The notes: generated from the sequence alone by a model not told the origin. A stretch of DNA of 64,000 bases from Mucilaginibacter sp. (GCA_030445275.1 JAUCSE010000021.1:124001-188000); one strand, 5' to 3'. Positions 1 to 9,558 are shown, counted from the stretch's first letter. Numbers and translations are program-made.

Positions 1-896
1 GTGGCGTGCCGGTACAAACCGTACATATGGAAAACCTGGAATATTCGGCTTCGCTTAAAAATGTAAAAGTATTGGTGGTGAGTTATTCCAACATGAAACC
101 GGTATCGGCAGCGGTGCATACCTACCTGGCCAACTGGGTAAAACAAGGTGGTGTTTTAATTTATTGCGGCCGCGATGATGACCCATACCAATCAGTAATG
201 GAATGGTGGAATACCAATGGCAATACGTTCACCGCTCCATCGCAGCATCTGTTTAAATTACTTGGCATCAATTCAACTGGCGATAGCCAGCAATTTAAAG
301 TGGGTAAGGGCACTGTTTACGTGGTGCGGCAAAACCCAAAAGAGTTTGTTTTGGAAGCTGATAAAGACAGTAACTACATTAGCACCGTAAAACAAGCCTA
401 TGAAAAAGATGCCAAAGCTGGTGAACTATCCTTTAAAAACAACTTGTACCTGGAACGCGGCCCTTATGATGTAATCTCGGTACTGGACGAAAATACCGAC
501 AGCAAATCATACACCGTAAAAGGCCCTGTTATCGATTTGTTCGATCCGCAGCTACCCGTACTGGCCGAAAAAACAGTAAACCCCGGCGAGCAATCATTAC
601 TATATGTGGTGGCTCGTGTCCCTAATAAAAAACAGCCGCAGGTGTTGGCCTCGGCATCAAGAATATATGAGGAAAAAATGCAGGGAGGTGGGTACTCTTT
701 TGTAGCCAAGAGCCCGGCAAAAACATTGAATAGTGTACGTGTGCTGTTACCTGCGCAACCAAAAGAAACAAAGGTAACCGATAGCACAGGCCAAAATATC
801 ACCGATGTGAAAACATCATGGGATGCATCGTCAAATACTCTGTACCTGGGTTTTGCCAATAGTCCCGATGGTATCAAGGTTGATTTGAAGTGGTAA
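1..896 (+). CDS. C-terminal part of a large secreted protein, possibly glycan-degrading (5' end outside window)
   Basis: The reading frame is open at the left edge, so the start lies outside the window and about 298 residues of the C-terminus are visible. The first third (VLVVSYSNMKPVSAAVH, then WVKQGGVLIYCGRDDDP) reads like an alternating alpha/beta domain of the glutamine-amidotransferase-like type found in the middle of some beta-galactosidase-like enzymes. The remainder looks beta-rich. No catalytic residues can be assigned. The GH92 mannosidase and a secreted lipoprotein follow on the same strand, which fits a glycan-utilisation setting, but no SusC/SusD pair is visible. The function is inferred and weak; the coding call is firm. 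Confidence 0.6.
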   Translation, partial: GVPVQTVHMENLEYSASLKNVKVLVVSYSNMKPVSAAVHTYLANWVKQGGVLIYCGRDDDPYQSVMEWWNTNGNTFTAPSQHLFKLLGINSTGDSQQFKVGKGTVYVVRQNPKEFVLEADKDSNYISTVKQAYEKDAKAGELSFKNNLYLERGPYDVISVLDENTDSKSYTVKGPVIDLFDPQLPVLAEKTVNPGEQSLLYVVARVPNKKQPQVLASASRIYEEKMQGGGYSFVAKSPAKTLNSVRVLLPAQPKETKVTDSTGQNITDVKTSWDASSNTLYLGFANSPDGIKVDLKW

Positions 897-943
897 AATA
901 TAACATGCAAATGCGCAATTATTAACCTCCAATAAATAAACCT

Positions 944-1963
944 ATGAAGAAGAACACGCTTATGATGAACAGTTTTGTAATGTTGTTGCTATTAGCAGCA
1001 TGCCAAAAGAACGCTAGTGTTGCTGACAACAAACAATCGGCCAACAACAACCTAAAAGTGACCGCAGCGCCACCCTCAGATGGGCCAAGGGCAACGCTCC
1101 GGGGCATTGTTGAAAACGTAACCACGGCCGATGGCAAAATTTACAATGCCAAAGATAATACCGGCAAAACTATGGATTGCCTTAAAATAATAGCCAATCC
1201 ATCAGGTGGTTATATTGGTGTATACCACACCATGATAAATGGGACATTTAAAGTAAACCTGGCCTCATCAACTGATGTGCTGCACTGGACATGGATCCGG
1301 GAGCTTGCCGGCAGTAATAACGGAGGGGCATCACAACCTGCCATTGCTGCTACTGGCGGAGGCTTTGTAATGGTTTGGGAACAAGAGCCAAACAATCACT
1401 TAAAATTTAGTTATTTTAACAGCTGGACTGATCTGCAGAATGGCGCGGTTGCCAAAACATTCGAAGCCCCGCATACACTTTCAACCTGCGCGGAGGGTAC
1501 ACCAAATATTTATTCGGCCAGCAGTACTTCGGTTGATGTGGGCTTCCACTACTGGTCAAACTGCGATGTTGACCGCCAGGCCCGCGGCACCACCAACTGG
1601 ACTACATGGACAGCCAGCAAGCAAACTCAAATTGACAACGCCATTTTATACTGGGGTGTGCAGGGGAATATTGGCGACAGGGACGGCTACCTGAGTTTTC
1701 AGGGATTTAACTTCGGCCTTATTGAAGGACAAGGCACCAAGGGCGATTTTGGTACCTGGCGCTGTTACCTGTATGATTACCAAACCGGGAATGCCGATAA
1801 GTTAAATATACATACCGATGGTGGCAGCCTGGCATTTGCCAATCCAACCATTACCGCGTTAACAATTGGTGGTCAGGCGGCATTGGTTATCACGCAATTT
1901 ATACCTTCGCAAAACTCCGCTAGCGGCGAAGCTGGTGAACTGATCTATTACAAAAAATTGTAG
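944..1963 (+). CDS. Secreted lipoprotein of unknown function, probably a beta-propeller
   Basis: The 339-residue product starts with a lipoprotein signal peptide: charged MKKN, a hydrophobic stretch, then a lipobox (LLAAC) with the lipidation cysteine near residue 20. The mature part contains recurring short beta-type segments such as GGYIGVYHTM, GGGFVMVWEQE, LKFSYF and VDVGFHYWS, compatible with the five-bladed propellers used by GH43-like and sialidase-like proteins. I cannot identify catalytic acids, so no enzyme activity is claimed. It lies 47 bp downstream of the preceding secreted protein on the same strand and could be co-transcribed with it. It is probably on the outer membrane or cell surface. 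Confidence 0.7.
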   Translation: MKKNTLMMNSFVMLLLLAACQKNASVADNKQSANNNLKVTAAPPSDGPRATLRGIVENVTTADGKIYNAKDNTGKTMDCLKIIANPSGGYIGVYHTMINGTFKVNLASSTDVLHWTWIRELAGSNNGGASQPAIAATGGGFVMVWEQEPNNHLKFSYFNSWTDLQNGAVAKTFEAPHTLSTCAEGTPNIYSASSTSVDVGFHYWSNCDVDRQARGTTNWTTWTASKQTQIDNAILYWGVQGNIGDRDGYLSFQGFNFGLIEGQGTKGDFGTWRCYLYDYQTGNADKLNIHTDGGSLAFANPTITALTIGGQAALVITQFIPSQNSASGEAGELIYYKKL

Positions 1964-2004
1964 GTCTGTAATTAAATGTGAGCTCGGGGTAGATAATTAG
2001 AATG

Positions 2005-2102
2005 CCTCATCCCAGCCCTTCCCCAAAGGAGGAGGGCTTAAAAACGAAAAATAATCACTTGCTTATCAAAGTCCTCTCCTTTGAAGAGGATTAGGGGAGG
2101 CT
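2005..2102. repeat. Intergenic imperfect palindrome, family C, copy 1
   Basis: The left arm (about 2005-2039, core CCCTTCCCCAAAGGAGG) is complementary with mismatches to the right arm (about 2071-2102, core CCTCTCCTTTGAAGAGGA). A second copy lies between nuoK and nuoL at 54645-54776. There is no coding capacity and no transposase. It resembles a MITE- or REP-like element scattered between genes. Confidence 0.75.
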
Positions 2103-2326
2103 AGAGATGCAGGGTGTGTCATTATGTAAACAATAAGGCACACCCTCAATTATGTTGTATCGTGTATATTATTTCAGGCCTTTACGCAGTTTTAACTGTA
2201 AAGGTTTAATTTTAACCGGCAGGCCGAATTTATTAAATAAGGTTATGTATTATGCCGATCAGCCCGTATATTGCATTGGTTAAACGTTTTACCAAAATAG
2301 AGAGAATAAGTACTTAATAATTGATA
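2103..2326. other. Non-coding stretch with two hairpins upstream of the GH92 gene
   Basis: Together with the family C repeat this is the 363-bp gap before the GH92 gene. GGGTGTG (2112-2118) and CACACCC (2139-2145) form a perfect 7-bp inverted repeat around a 20-nt loop. A second hairpin (2179-2204) pairs CCTTTAC..AGTT with AACTGTAAAGG across a TT loop with a 2-nt bulge, and is followed by a T-rich run. One may terminate upstream transcription and the other may be regulatory; I cannot tell which. Confidence 0.45.
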
Positions 2327-4603
2327 ATGAAAAAAATAGTCCTTCTGGCATTTGCCTTTTTACCATTAATCACATCGGCACAAGTTAGTAAAGTTACAGA
2401 CCTTGTTGATTATATTAACCCATTGATGGGAACCGCCTCTAAACCGTCCCTGTCAAACGGTAATACTTACCCGGCTGTGGCCCTGCCCTGGGGCATGAAC
2501 TTCTGGACACCGCACACCGGTAAAATGGGTAACGGCTGGCAATATACTTATGACGCCGATAAAATTCTGGGTTTTAAGCAAACGCACCAGCCATCGCCCT
2601 GGATGAATGATTATGGTATGTTTTCTATATTCCCTGAAACAGGCACCTTAAAACTGGACGAAAGTAAGCGTGGCAGCTGGTTCTCGCACAAAGCCGAGGT
2701 TGCTAAGCCATATTATTACAGCGTTTACCTGGCCGATTATAATGTAACCACCGAAATTACACCAACCGAACGGGCGGCTAACTTCAGGTTCACTTTCCCT
2801 GAAAGCGATAGCTCGCATATCATTATTGATGCCTTTAATAAAGGATCATACGTAAAAATAATTCCTGCCGAAAAAAAAATCATCGGTTATAGTACCCGTA
2901 ACAGCGGGGCTGTGCCTGCCAACTTTAAAAATTACTTTGTTATTTATGTAGATAAACCTTTTGAGCTGGCATCCACCTGGCATGACTGGCAAAAAGATGG
3001 TTCATTAGAGTATACAGGCGACCATGCCGGTGCGGTGATCAGCTTTAAAACTAAAAAAGGCGAGCAGGTGCACCTGCGGGTAGCATCATCTTTTATCAGC
3101 ATAGAGCAAGCCGAACTTAATTTAAAACGCGAACTGGGCACTGATAATTTTGAAGCTACCGAGCAAAAAGCAAAAGCTACCTGGAATAAAACGCTGAATC
3201 ACTTAAAGGTTGAAGGTGGAACGATTGACCAAACGCGTACTTTTTACTCCAGCCTGTACCGCATGCTTTTCTTCCCCAATAAATTGTATGAGGTTGATGC
3301 TAAAGGACAAACTATGCACTACAGTCCCATTAATGGTAAAGTGTTGCCGGGGTACTATTTTGCAGGTACCGGTTTCTGGGACACTTTCAGGGCGCTTTAT
3401 CCTTTCCTGAATTTGGTTTATCCATCTATCAATAAAGAAATGCAGCAGGGTCTGGTAAATTCGTATAAAGAGGGTGGCTGGTTGCCCGAGTGGTCAAGCC
3501 CGGGTTATGCCGATTGTATGATAGGCAACAATTCAGCATCGGTAGTTGCCGAAGCATATCTGAAAGGCCTGCGTGGTTATGATATTAATACTTTATATGA
3601 GGCCTTGAAACATGGTGCCAATAATGAGGGGCCCAATGCAACAGGCCGCAGGGGAGTGGATTATTATAACTCACTGGGTTATGTGCCTTACGATGTAAAA
3701 ATTAACGAAAATGCTGCCCGCACACTGGAGTATGCTTATGATGATTTTGCCATATACCAATTAGGCAAGGCCCTTGGTAAGCCAGCATCAGAAACCGATA
3801 TTTATAAAAAACGCAGCCAGAACTACCGTAACCTGTTTGATCCATTAACCAAACTGATGCGTGGTAAAAACAAGGATGGCTCATTCCAAACACCATTTAA
3901 TCCGTTTAAATGGGGCGATGCTTTTACCGAAGGTAACAGCTGGCACTATAGCTGGGGTGTATTTCATGATATACAAGGGTTGATTAACCTGGTAGGCGGC
4001 AAACAACAATTTGCAGCCAAGCTTGATTCAGTATTTACCCTACCACCGGTTTTTGATGACAGTTATTATGGTGGTGTTATCCACGAGATCCGTGAAATGC
4101 AGATAGCCAATATGGGTCAGTATGCGCACGGTAACCAGCCAATACAGCACATGATATATCTGTATAATTACGCCGGCGAACCATGGAAAACCCAATACTG
4201 GGCCCGCGAAACCATGAACAGATTGTATAAAGCTGTACCTGATGGCTATTGCGGCGATGAGGATAACGGACAAACATCTGCATGGTATATATTTTCGGCC
4301 ATGGGCTTTTACCCGGTAACCCCAGCCAGCGACCAGTATGTATTAGGTGCGCCGCTGTTCAAAAAGTTGACTCTTAGCCTGGAGAATGGCAAAACCATCA
4401 CCATTAACGCACCAAAAAACAGCGCTGATAATAAGTATGTGAATAGCCTTACTGTTAATGGCAAGCCATATGATTTTAACTGGCTCAGTCATAAAGCGCT
4501 GCAAAATGGTGGTACGCTTGATTTTGACATGTCGGCCACGCCCAATAAACAAAGGGGCACCAAGGCGGCCGATGTACCTTACTCTATGTCGAATGAGAAG
4601 TAG
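2327..4603 (+). CDS. GH92 family alpha-mannosidase, secreted
   Basis: This is a glycoside hydrolase family 92 protein; the family consists of calcium-dependent exo-alpha-mannosidases, mostly alpha-1,2, acting on mannans and N-glycans. The N-terminus MKKIVLLAFAFLPLITSAQ is a signal peptide, pointing to periplasm or surface. Family landmarks are VDYINPLMGTASKPSLSNGN near the N-terminus, GTGFWDTFRALYPF in the centre, HGNQPIQHMIYLYN, and the C-terminal GDEDNGQTSAWYIFSAMGFY, which carries acidic residues of the active-site region. Its 758 residues are a normal length. ATG at 2327 is chosen over a TTG six bases upstream because it opens directly into the signal peptide. No other mannan-utilisation genes are visible nearby. 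Confidence 0.93.
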   Translation: MKKIVLLAFAFLPLITSAQVSKVTDLVDYINPLMGTASKPSLSNGNTYPAVALPWGMNFWTPHTGKMGNGWQYTYDADKILGFKQTHQPSPWMNDYGMFSIFPETGTLKLDESKRGSWFSHKAEVAKPYYYSVYLADYNVTTEITPTERAANFRFTFPESDSSHIIIDAFNKGSYVKIIPAEKKIIGYSTRNSGAVPANFKNYFVIYVDKPFELASTWHDWQKDGSLEYTGDHAGAVISFKTKKGEQVHLRVASSFISIEQAELNLKRELGTDNFEATEQKAKATWNKTLNHLKVEGGTIDQTRTFYSSLYRMLFFPNKLYEVDAKGQTMHYSPINGKVLPGYYFAGTGFWDTFRALYPFLNLVYPSINKEMQQGLVNSYKEGGWLPEWSSPGYADCMIGNNSASVVAEAYLKGLRGYDINTLYEALKHGANNEGPNATGRRGVDYYNSLGYVPYDVKINENAARTLEYAYDDFAIYQLGKALGKPASETDIYKKRSQNYRNLFDPLTKLMRGKNKDGSFQTPFNPFKWGDAFTEGNSWHYSWGVFHDIQGLINLVGGKQQFAAKLDSVFTLPPVFDDSYYGGVIHEIREMQIANMGQYAHGNQPIQHMIYLYNYAGEPWKTQYWARETMNRLYKAVPDGYCGDEDNGQTSAWYIFSAMGFYPVTPASDQYVLGAPLFKKLTLSLENGKTITINAPKNSADNKYVNSLTVNGKPYDFNWLSHKALQNGGTLDFDMSATPNKQRGTKAADVPYSMSNEK

Positions 4604-4661
4604 TAGTGAGTTTTGAATACTGAGTGATAGGTTTTTTAAAACCCAATAAGCCTTATATAGT

Positions 4662-4699
4662 CGCGTCATTGCTTCGTACCTCGCAATGACGCGTTTTTT
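4662..4699 (+). terminator. Rho-independent terminator made from a family B palindrome
   Basis: CGCGTCATTGC (4662-4672) pairs perfectly with GCAATGACGCG (4683-4693) across a 10-nt loop, and is followed by TTTTTT on the plus strand. It lies 58 bp after the GH92 stop. The stem sequence is the end of the family B repeat seen at 34489 and 51055, so a collapsed copy of that repeat appears to serve as the terminator. Confidence 0.75.
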
Positions 4700-4724
4700 A
4701 GTTAGCCTTATACCGCAAATCAGC

Positions 4725-6044
4725 TTACTCAACCCCGCTATTTTTTTTATAAGCCAGCCACACATAAAACGGAATGCCGCCCATCAGCAGTAAAAAACCA
4801 TAATAAACGGCCTCTTTACCGGTACCAGCAATAGTCCATAGTGCATAGCCGAAAGCCAGAATAGCTAGTATTACTGCTCCGGTTAAACCATTAACCTGCT
4901 TTTGCTTTACCCGGATAATGAGGTAAGCCGCGGCCGATAGCAAGTAGGGGATCAGTATAGATAATAAGGATAACAACAGCAAAAAGCGAAATTGCTCCAC
5001 CAGGCCTTTGGTGTAGTTCATGCTCATAAACAGGGATACCATAACGCTGCTCACTAAGATGCCTACATAAGGTACACCCTTTTTATTCTGCCGGGCAAAA
5101 GCCGCCGGGAATAATTTATCGTTAGCAATGGCAAAGGGCATTTGTCCCTGCAACAATGTCCAGCCGTTAAGCGAGCCAAAGGCGGCAATAGCTATACCTG
5201 CGCTCACCCAGTACCGTGCATTACTGCCATATATTACTACAGCCGCATCGGCAAAAGGAGTAACCGAATGTTGTAATGCTGCGGATGGTATAATCCCCAT
5301 AACGCTAAAGCTGCTCAGTATATATACCAGCGTAGCGATCAGTAAACCCAGTAAAGTAGCCCGGGGAATAGTTTTTTCGGGATTAGCCACGCTACCAGAA
5401 GGTACTGTAGCGCTTTCAATGCCAATAAACGCGAACATGGTCATGGTAGCGGTAGCTGTTAAAGCACCGTATATAGAGGTATTGCTGCCATTAAAGGGTA
5501 TAAAGTTTTTAGCTTGTATAAAAAACAATCCGCCAATAGCTACCAACACAAGCGGCGTTATCTTTAAAATAGTGGTTATCAATTGCACTTTGCCGCCCGT
5601 AACCACGCCGCGGGTATTAATATAGGTGAGCAGCCAAATGGTGCACAAACCTGTTGATATAGCTATAATGGCGCTGGATGCCAATACCGGGAAAAAGGTA
5701 CTCATCGCGCTCACAAAGGAAATGGTTATGGCGGCATTGGCGCAAGAAACAGCCAGATAATAACCCCAGGCCACCAGGAAACCGGCAAAATCGCCAAGTC
5801 CGTTGCGGGTGTAAGCATATGGGCCACCCGTGGCATGGGGTAGCAGTTTGCTCAGATTACTGAAAACTTTAGCCAGAAAATAGGAGCCTACAGCCGAAAA
5901 TACCCAACCCAGCAAGCCAATACTACCATATGAAGCCATAGCGGCAGGCATTAAAAATACCCCAGCACCAATCATATTACCCACCACCAGGGAAGTGCTG
6001 GTCCATAAGCCTAATTTATTTTTTTCGGAGGATGATGCGGGCAT
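4725..6044 (-). CDS. APC-family amino acid permease (AdiC/YjeH-like)
   Basis: This is an inner-membrane transporter of the amino acid-polyamine-organocation superfamily with about 12 predicted hydrophobic segments. The first helix carries the unwound substrate-binding motif (VVGNMIGAGVFLMPAAMAS), and helix 6 has FAFIGIESATVPSGSV. The arrangement is closest to AdiC/CadB-like exchangers and their relatives, so an amino acid or amine antiporter is plausible but the substrate is unknown. I place the start at the methionine before PASSSEKNKLGL (439 residues). A longer frame back to 6140 would add 32 charged and hydrophobic residues that are atypical for the family. It is convergent with the GH92 gene. 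Confidence 0.85.
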   Translation of the reverse strand: MPASSSEKNKLGLWTSTSLVVGNMIGAGVFLMPAAMASYGSIGLLGWVFSAVGSYFLAKVFSNLSKLLPHATGGPYAYTRNGLGDFAGFLVAWGYYLAVSCANAAITISFVSAMSTFFPVLASSAIIAISTGLCTIWLLTYINTRGVVTGGKVQLITTILKITPLVLVAIGGLFFIQAKNFIPFNGSNTSIYGALTATATMTMFAFIGIESATVPSGSVANPEKTIPRATLLGLLIATLVYILSSFSVMGIIPSAALQHSVTPFADAAVVIYGSNARYWVSAGIAIAAFGSLNGWTLLQGQMPFAIANDKLFPAAFARQNKKGVPYVGILVSSVMVSLFMSMNYTKGLVEQFRFLLLLSLLSILIPYLLSAAAYLIIRVKQKQVNGLTGAVILAILAFGYALWTIAGTGKEAVYYGFLLLMGGIPFYVWLAYKKNSGVE

Positions 6045-6169
6045 ATCTTTTTGAGTTTTTTTACGTTGATAAGATAGGTATTTATTTGTTCGCTCTTTTT
6101 TTGAGGCAAAGTAAACAAATAAATACTTCATAGTGTTCAACTCATGTATTATACCAAGCCCTTAGTACA

Positions 6170-6859
6170 ATGTCAAACATCGCTTATATCCACCAAAACC
6201 TGAACTTACATAGTTCAGGTTATAAAATCATAGAAAATTTAGATGATTATGATGGAAAGTTGCCAGCCTCGTGGGCATCGTTATTTGAACATGATGATTT
6301 TCCCGATAAAAAACAAAAGCTATTGGCTATCTGGCAACCCTTTGAACCACATCTTTTCCTCACCATAAAATTGATCAGGGATAACCTGACTAATCTGTAT
6401 TTAGTCCAGCACAGAAAAGACGTGTTTTTACTATATGTTTTTGATATTGACGGCGATATTGTTTTGTATATAGGTGGCCTGCCGCTGAGTTTTACCAATA
6501 CAACTATTACCAAACCGCGTTTACCTGCCGATGTTTACGCGTTTTATAATAAGGTTCATAACGGATGGCTGGAAGTGCCCTCTATGGCATTAGGTTTTAA
6601 GCCTATTGAGGATATTAAATTCCTGGATGAATGGGAGTGGGGTATCCTTGACGATGTCCAGATAACAGAATTTGATATAAAGCTGAACGAAACTTATGCT
6701 ATTTTTAATAACGCGGCAAGTGGTTATTTGTGCTTAAAGGAAAATGTGCCCGACCCTATAAGTGACGCTGTAATTTGGTGGGCCGATGAAAAGCCCGATC
6801 CGGGAGTTAACTTTTGGGATGTGATAGATTCGTGGATCGAAATTGGGATCACCAACTGA
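6170..6859 (+). CDS. Hypothetical protein with a possible SUKH (SMI1/KNR4-like) fold
   Basis: The 229-residue soluble protein has no signal peptide. The segment LYIGGLPLSF followed by LPADVYAFYNKVHNGW resembles the core of SUKH-superfamily proteins (leucine-proline entering a helix and ending in hNGW), many of which act as immunity proteins in toxin systems while others are housekeeping or orphan. The C-terminal part is acidic (ILDDVQITEFDIKLNE). No toxin gene with polymorphic-toxin features is adjacent, so an immunity role is not supported by context. It stands alone between a divergent permease and a downstream secreted protein. Confidence 0.6.
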   Translation: MSNIAYIHQNLNLHSSGYKIIENLDDYDGKLPASWASLFEHDDFPDKKQKLLAIWQPFEPHLFLTIKLIRDNLTNLYLVQHRKDVFLLYVFDIDGDIVLYIGGLPLSFTNTTITKPRLPADVYAFYNKVHNGWLEVPSMALGFKPIEDIKFLDEWEWGILDDVQITEFDIKLNETYAIFNNAASGYLCLKENVPDPISDAVIWWADEKPDPGVNFWDVIDSWIEIGITN

Positions 6860-6938
6860 TCGTGGTTATTCATCAGGTTGTTAAAAAAGGTTAAAGCTCG
6901 CTAATAGTCAATTAGTTGCTTTAATTTTATTGACACCT

Positions 6939-7664
6939 ATGAAACCCAAAGCAATCATATTGCTGCTGCTTATTTATTTAATGCCATTTAATGGTGTTAA
7001 AGCGCAAGTGGCTAAAGTGCAGCAGGGTTTATTACTTAAGGGCGGCACTGCTACCAGGTTAGAGAATGTGGATATTTTGAATAAACGTAGCAGGATTACT
7101 ATAAAATCAAATACGATTGGGGTATTTAGTATAACAGCCCTCCCGGGCGATACCCTACAATTTGAAATCGCTAATTATTTAACCACCAATTTTATAGTTA
7201 CTGATTTTGCCGATAAAATAGTGTATATGCAGCCTGTTATAGAACTGGCCGAGGTAGTGATTAAGGAAAACTCCCTAATTAAAGATCTCAGGGAAACACA
7301 GCTGGGTTACCGGAAAAAGAGCGTTTTTTATACCGGTACACCACACTATTACTACCTGGTTTTAAAACCTATGACTTTTATTTACGAGAATTTTAAGAGC
7401 GAGGTAAAACAAGCGCGCAGGTTTAACCGCTTTGCCAAACGGGAGTTAACCACTTATGAAATTACCAAACGCTTTAATGATTCATTAATAAAAGGGGTGA
7501 TTCCCATTAAGGCTGATGAAATTGACGATTTCCGGGTTGATTATGCGCCCACGCTAAAGCAATTGAATGCCATGAATGATTATGACCTTATCAATTACAT
7601 TAAAAATAGTTATGAGGATTATAAAAAGAAAAGCGAGGGCAGCAAACCACTCCATAAATTGTAA
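6939..7664 (+). CDS. Secreted protein with a carboxypeptidase-regulatory-like beta-sandwich domain
   Basis: A signal peptide (MKPKAIILLLLIYLMPFNGVKAQ) is followed at residues 28-100 by a beta-sandwich of the CarboxypepD_reg-like type: an N-terminal G-x-V-like start, an N-V-D-I-L core, GVFSITALPGDTLQF, and the typical exit strand ELAEVVIKE. This domain is frequent in Bacteroidota outer-membrane and surface proteins and is also the plug-side extension of TonB receptors. The C-terminal 130 residues are basic, tyrosine-rich and unrecognised. The ATG at 6939 opens directly into the signal peptide and is preferred over a TTG three codons upstream. Function unknown. Confidence 0.7.
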   Translation: MKPKAIILLLLIYLMPFNGVKAQVAKVQQGLLLKGGTATRLENVDILNKRSRITIKSNTIGVFSITALPGDTLQFEIANYLTTNFIVTDFADKIVYMQPVIELAEVVIKENSLIKDLRETQLGYRKKSVFYTGTPHYYYLVLKPMTFIYENFKSEVKQARRFNRFAKRELTTYEITKRFNDSLIKGVIPIKADEIDDFRVDYAPTLKQLNAMNDYDLINYIKNSYEDYKKKSEGSKPLHKL

Positions 7665-7672
7665 TACCTTTG
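7665..7672 (+). promoter_or_regulatory. Candidate -7 box (TAnnTTTG) upstream of the dehydrogenase-like gene
   Basis: TACCTTTG matches the Bacteroidota sigma-factor -7 consensus exactly. I find no good TTTG -33 box 19-20 bp upstream. If used, the leader of the gene starting at 7792 would be about 115 nt. Confidence 0.35.
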
Positions 7673-7791
7673 TTGCATTTTATCTGTCTTGTTTCCAACA
7701 AAAAGCATATCATTACTTAAACATTTATAGCACAAGATACGTTATAACGGAACACCTATTGTTTTGATACATCAACCTTTTATCTTCTCTA

Positions 7792-9540
7792 ATGAAAAAC
7801 CGCGCCATTTTATTTTTGACGGCTATTACTGCACTTTTTATTATCAGTTTTACAATCTCCGAAAAAAAAGACACACTTCCGGTTCCCGATAAAAATAACG
7901 GCGGACTAATTTTGCCTGGTAAGTTCAGGGCCGTAGTGGTGGTTGACAGCCTGGCGGGCCGCGCGCGTCACCTGGCGGTTAACAGCAATGGTGATGTGTT
8001 TGTAAAGCTCCGGTTCCCTGATTCTATAGGCGGAAACGTTGTGCTGAGAGATACCAACCATGATGGCAAGGCCGATATCATTAAAAAGTTTGGCAATTAC
8101 GAAAATAAGGGAAGTTATGGCACCGCTATGCGCATACATAAAGGGTATTTATATTTCAGTTCAGAAACTAATGTGTACCGCATGAAATTAAATCCGGAAA
8201 CACTGATACCGGATGGGCCGATGGAACTGATTGTACATGATATACACACCGAGCATGAGCACGATGCCAAACCTATAGCGTTTGATAATGAAGGGCACAT
8301 GTATGTTCCCTTTGGTGCACCATCAAACGCCTGTCAGGAACAGAACAGGGTACCGGGTTCTTTGGGTATCCCGGGCTGCCCGCTACTGGTTGACTATGGA
8401 GGCATCTGGCGTTTTGATGAGGCAAAACCCAATCAGCTGCAAAAAGATGGCACACGGTATGCCACCGGACTGCGCAGCGTGGTAGCGATGGACTGGAACA
8501 CCGTCGAAAATTGCCTGTATGTGGTAGCACATGGCCGCGATGACCTGCGCCTGCTGTTCCCCAAATTGTTTACTCCCTGGCAGAGCGCGGTATTACCATC
8601 TGAGGAATTTTTAAAAATTAAGGAAGGCACGGACGTTGGTTGGCCATATTATTATTATGATCCCATTAAAAAGAAAAAACTGTTAAACCCGGAGTATGGT
8701 GGCGACGGTAAAAAAGAAGGTGACGGCGCTAAATATGCCCAGCCAATCATGGCTTTTCAGGCACATTGGGCGCCTAATGATTTGCTGTTTTATACCGGTA
8801 ATCAATTCCCGAAAAGATATAAGAACGGAGCTTTCATCGCTTTTCATGGTTCAACCAACCGGTCGCCATATCCACAGGCTGGTTTTTTTATATGTTTTGT
8901 GCCCTTTAAAAATGGGATGCCTGCAGGACCCTGGGAAATTTTTGCTGACGGATTTACTGGCCATACCACAGTGGTTAGCGTAAGTGATGCTGTTTACCGG
9001 CCAATGGGTGTTTCAATGGGACCAGATGGATCATTATATGTGAGCGAAACCGAGCATGGAAAAGTATGGAGGATATTTTACCAGGGCGATAAAACTAAAT
9101 TTACAAGCGCTCAGCTGGCTAAAATGGAATTAAGAAAAAAACTGCCCGATTTTAAAGTGCCCGATGTGTTGCGCAATAACCTGATGAGTGGTATGCTAAC
9201 CGAAGGAGCCAAACTTTACAATACCTATTGCGTTAACTGTCACCAGAAAAATGGCAAGGGCGATGGTAATCTTTTTCCGCCGTTAAGTGGCTCAGAATGG
9301 GTAACCGGGGGCAAGTATATGCAAAAAGAGCAGGCTATAAGGGTAATGCTTAATGGCCTCGAGGGACCAATTAAGGTGAAAAATGTGCCATACAACAGTG
9401 TGATGCCCAAACATAGCTTTTTAACCGACGACCAGATTGCCAAAGTGCTTACCTACATCCGGAACAATTTTGGTAATAACAGCAGTCTGGTAACAGCGTC
9501 GGAGGTTAAGAAGGTACGTGCAGGTTTGGGGGCGAAATGA
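7792..9540 (+). CDS. PQQ-type sugar dehydrogenase-like beta-propeller fused to a C-terminal cytochrome c domain
   Basis: After an N-terminal hydrophobic export segment (MKNRAILFLTAITALFIISF), residues about 45-430 form a six-bladed propeller of the glucose/sorbosone dehydrogenase type (AVNSNGDVFVKL, DTNHDGKADIIKKFG, PFGAPSNACQEQNRV, GTDVGWPYYYYDPI, VSMGPDGSLYVSETEHGKVWRI). The last 110 residues carry a class I cytochrome c motif C480-VN-C483-H484 and a distal methionine candidate in YNSVMPKHS. By family knowledge this would be a periplasmic dehydrogenase passing electrons to its own haem. Substrate and cofactor cannot be read from the sequence. It ends 19 bp from the convergent STAND gene. 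Confidence 0.85.
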   Translation: MKNRAILFLTAITALFIISFTISEKKDTLPVPDKNNGGLILPGKFRAVVVVDSLAGRARHLAVNSNGDVFVKLRFPDSIGGNVVLRDTNHDGKADIIKKFGNYENKGSYGTAMRIHKGYLYFSSETNVYRMKLNPETLIPDGPMELIVHDIHTEHEHDAKPIAFDNEGHMYVPFGAPSNACQEQNRVPGSLGIPGCPLLVDYGGIWRFDEAKPNQLQKDGTRYATGLRSVVAMDWNTVENCLYVVAHGRDDLRLLFPKLFTPWQSAVLPSEEFLKIKEGTDVGWPYYYYDPIKKKKLLNPEYGGDGKKEGDGAKYAQPIMAFQAHWAPNDLLFYTGNQFPKRYKNGAFIAFHGSTNRSPYPQAGFFICFVPFKNGMPAGPWEIFADGFTGHTTVVSVSDAVYRPMGVSMGPDGSLYVSETEHGKVWRIFYQGDKTKFTSAQLAKMELRKKLPDFKVPDVLRNNLMSGMLTEGAKLYNTYCVNCHQKNGKGDGNLFPPLSGSEWVTGGKYMQKEQAIRVMLNGLEGPIKVKNVPYNSVMPKHSFLTDDQIAKVLTYIRNNFGNNSSLVTASEVKKVRAGLGAK

Positions 9541-9558
9541 TCTTTTTAAATTGGCAGC

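Noticed and set aside
6045..6140. N-terminal extension of the APC permease
   Set aside because: The extra 32 residues are charged and unlike the short cytoplasmic heads of this family, and sequence around 6095-6110 contains a promoter-like TACTTTG on the minus strand.
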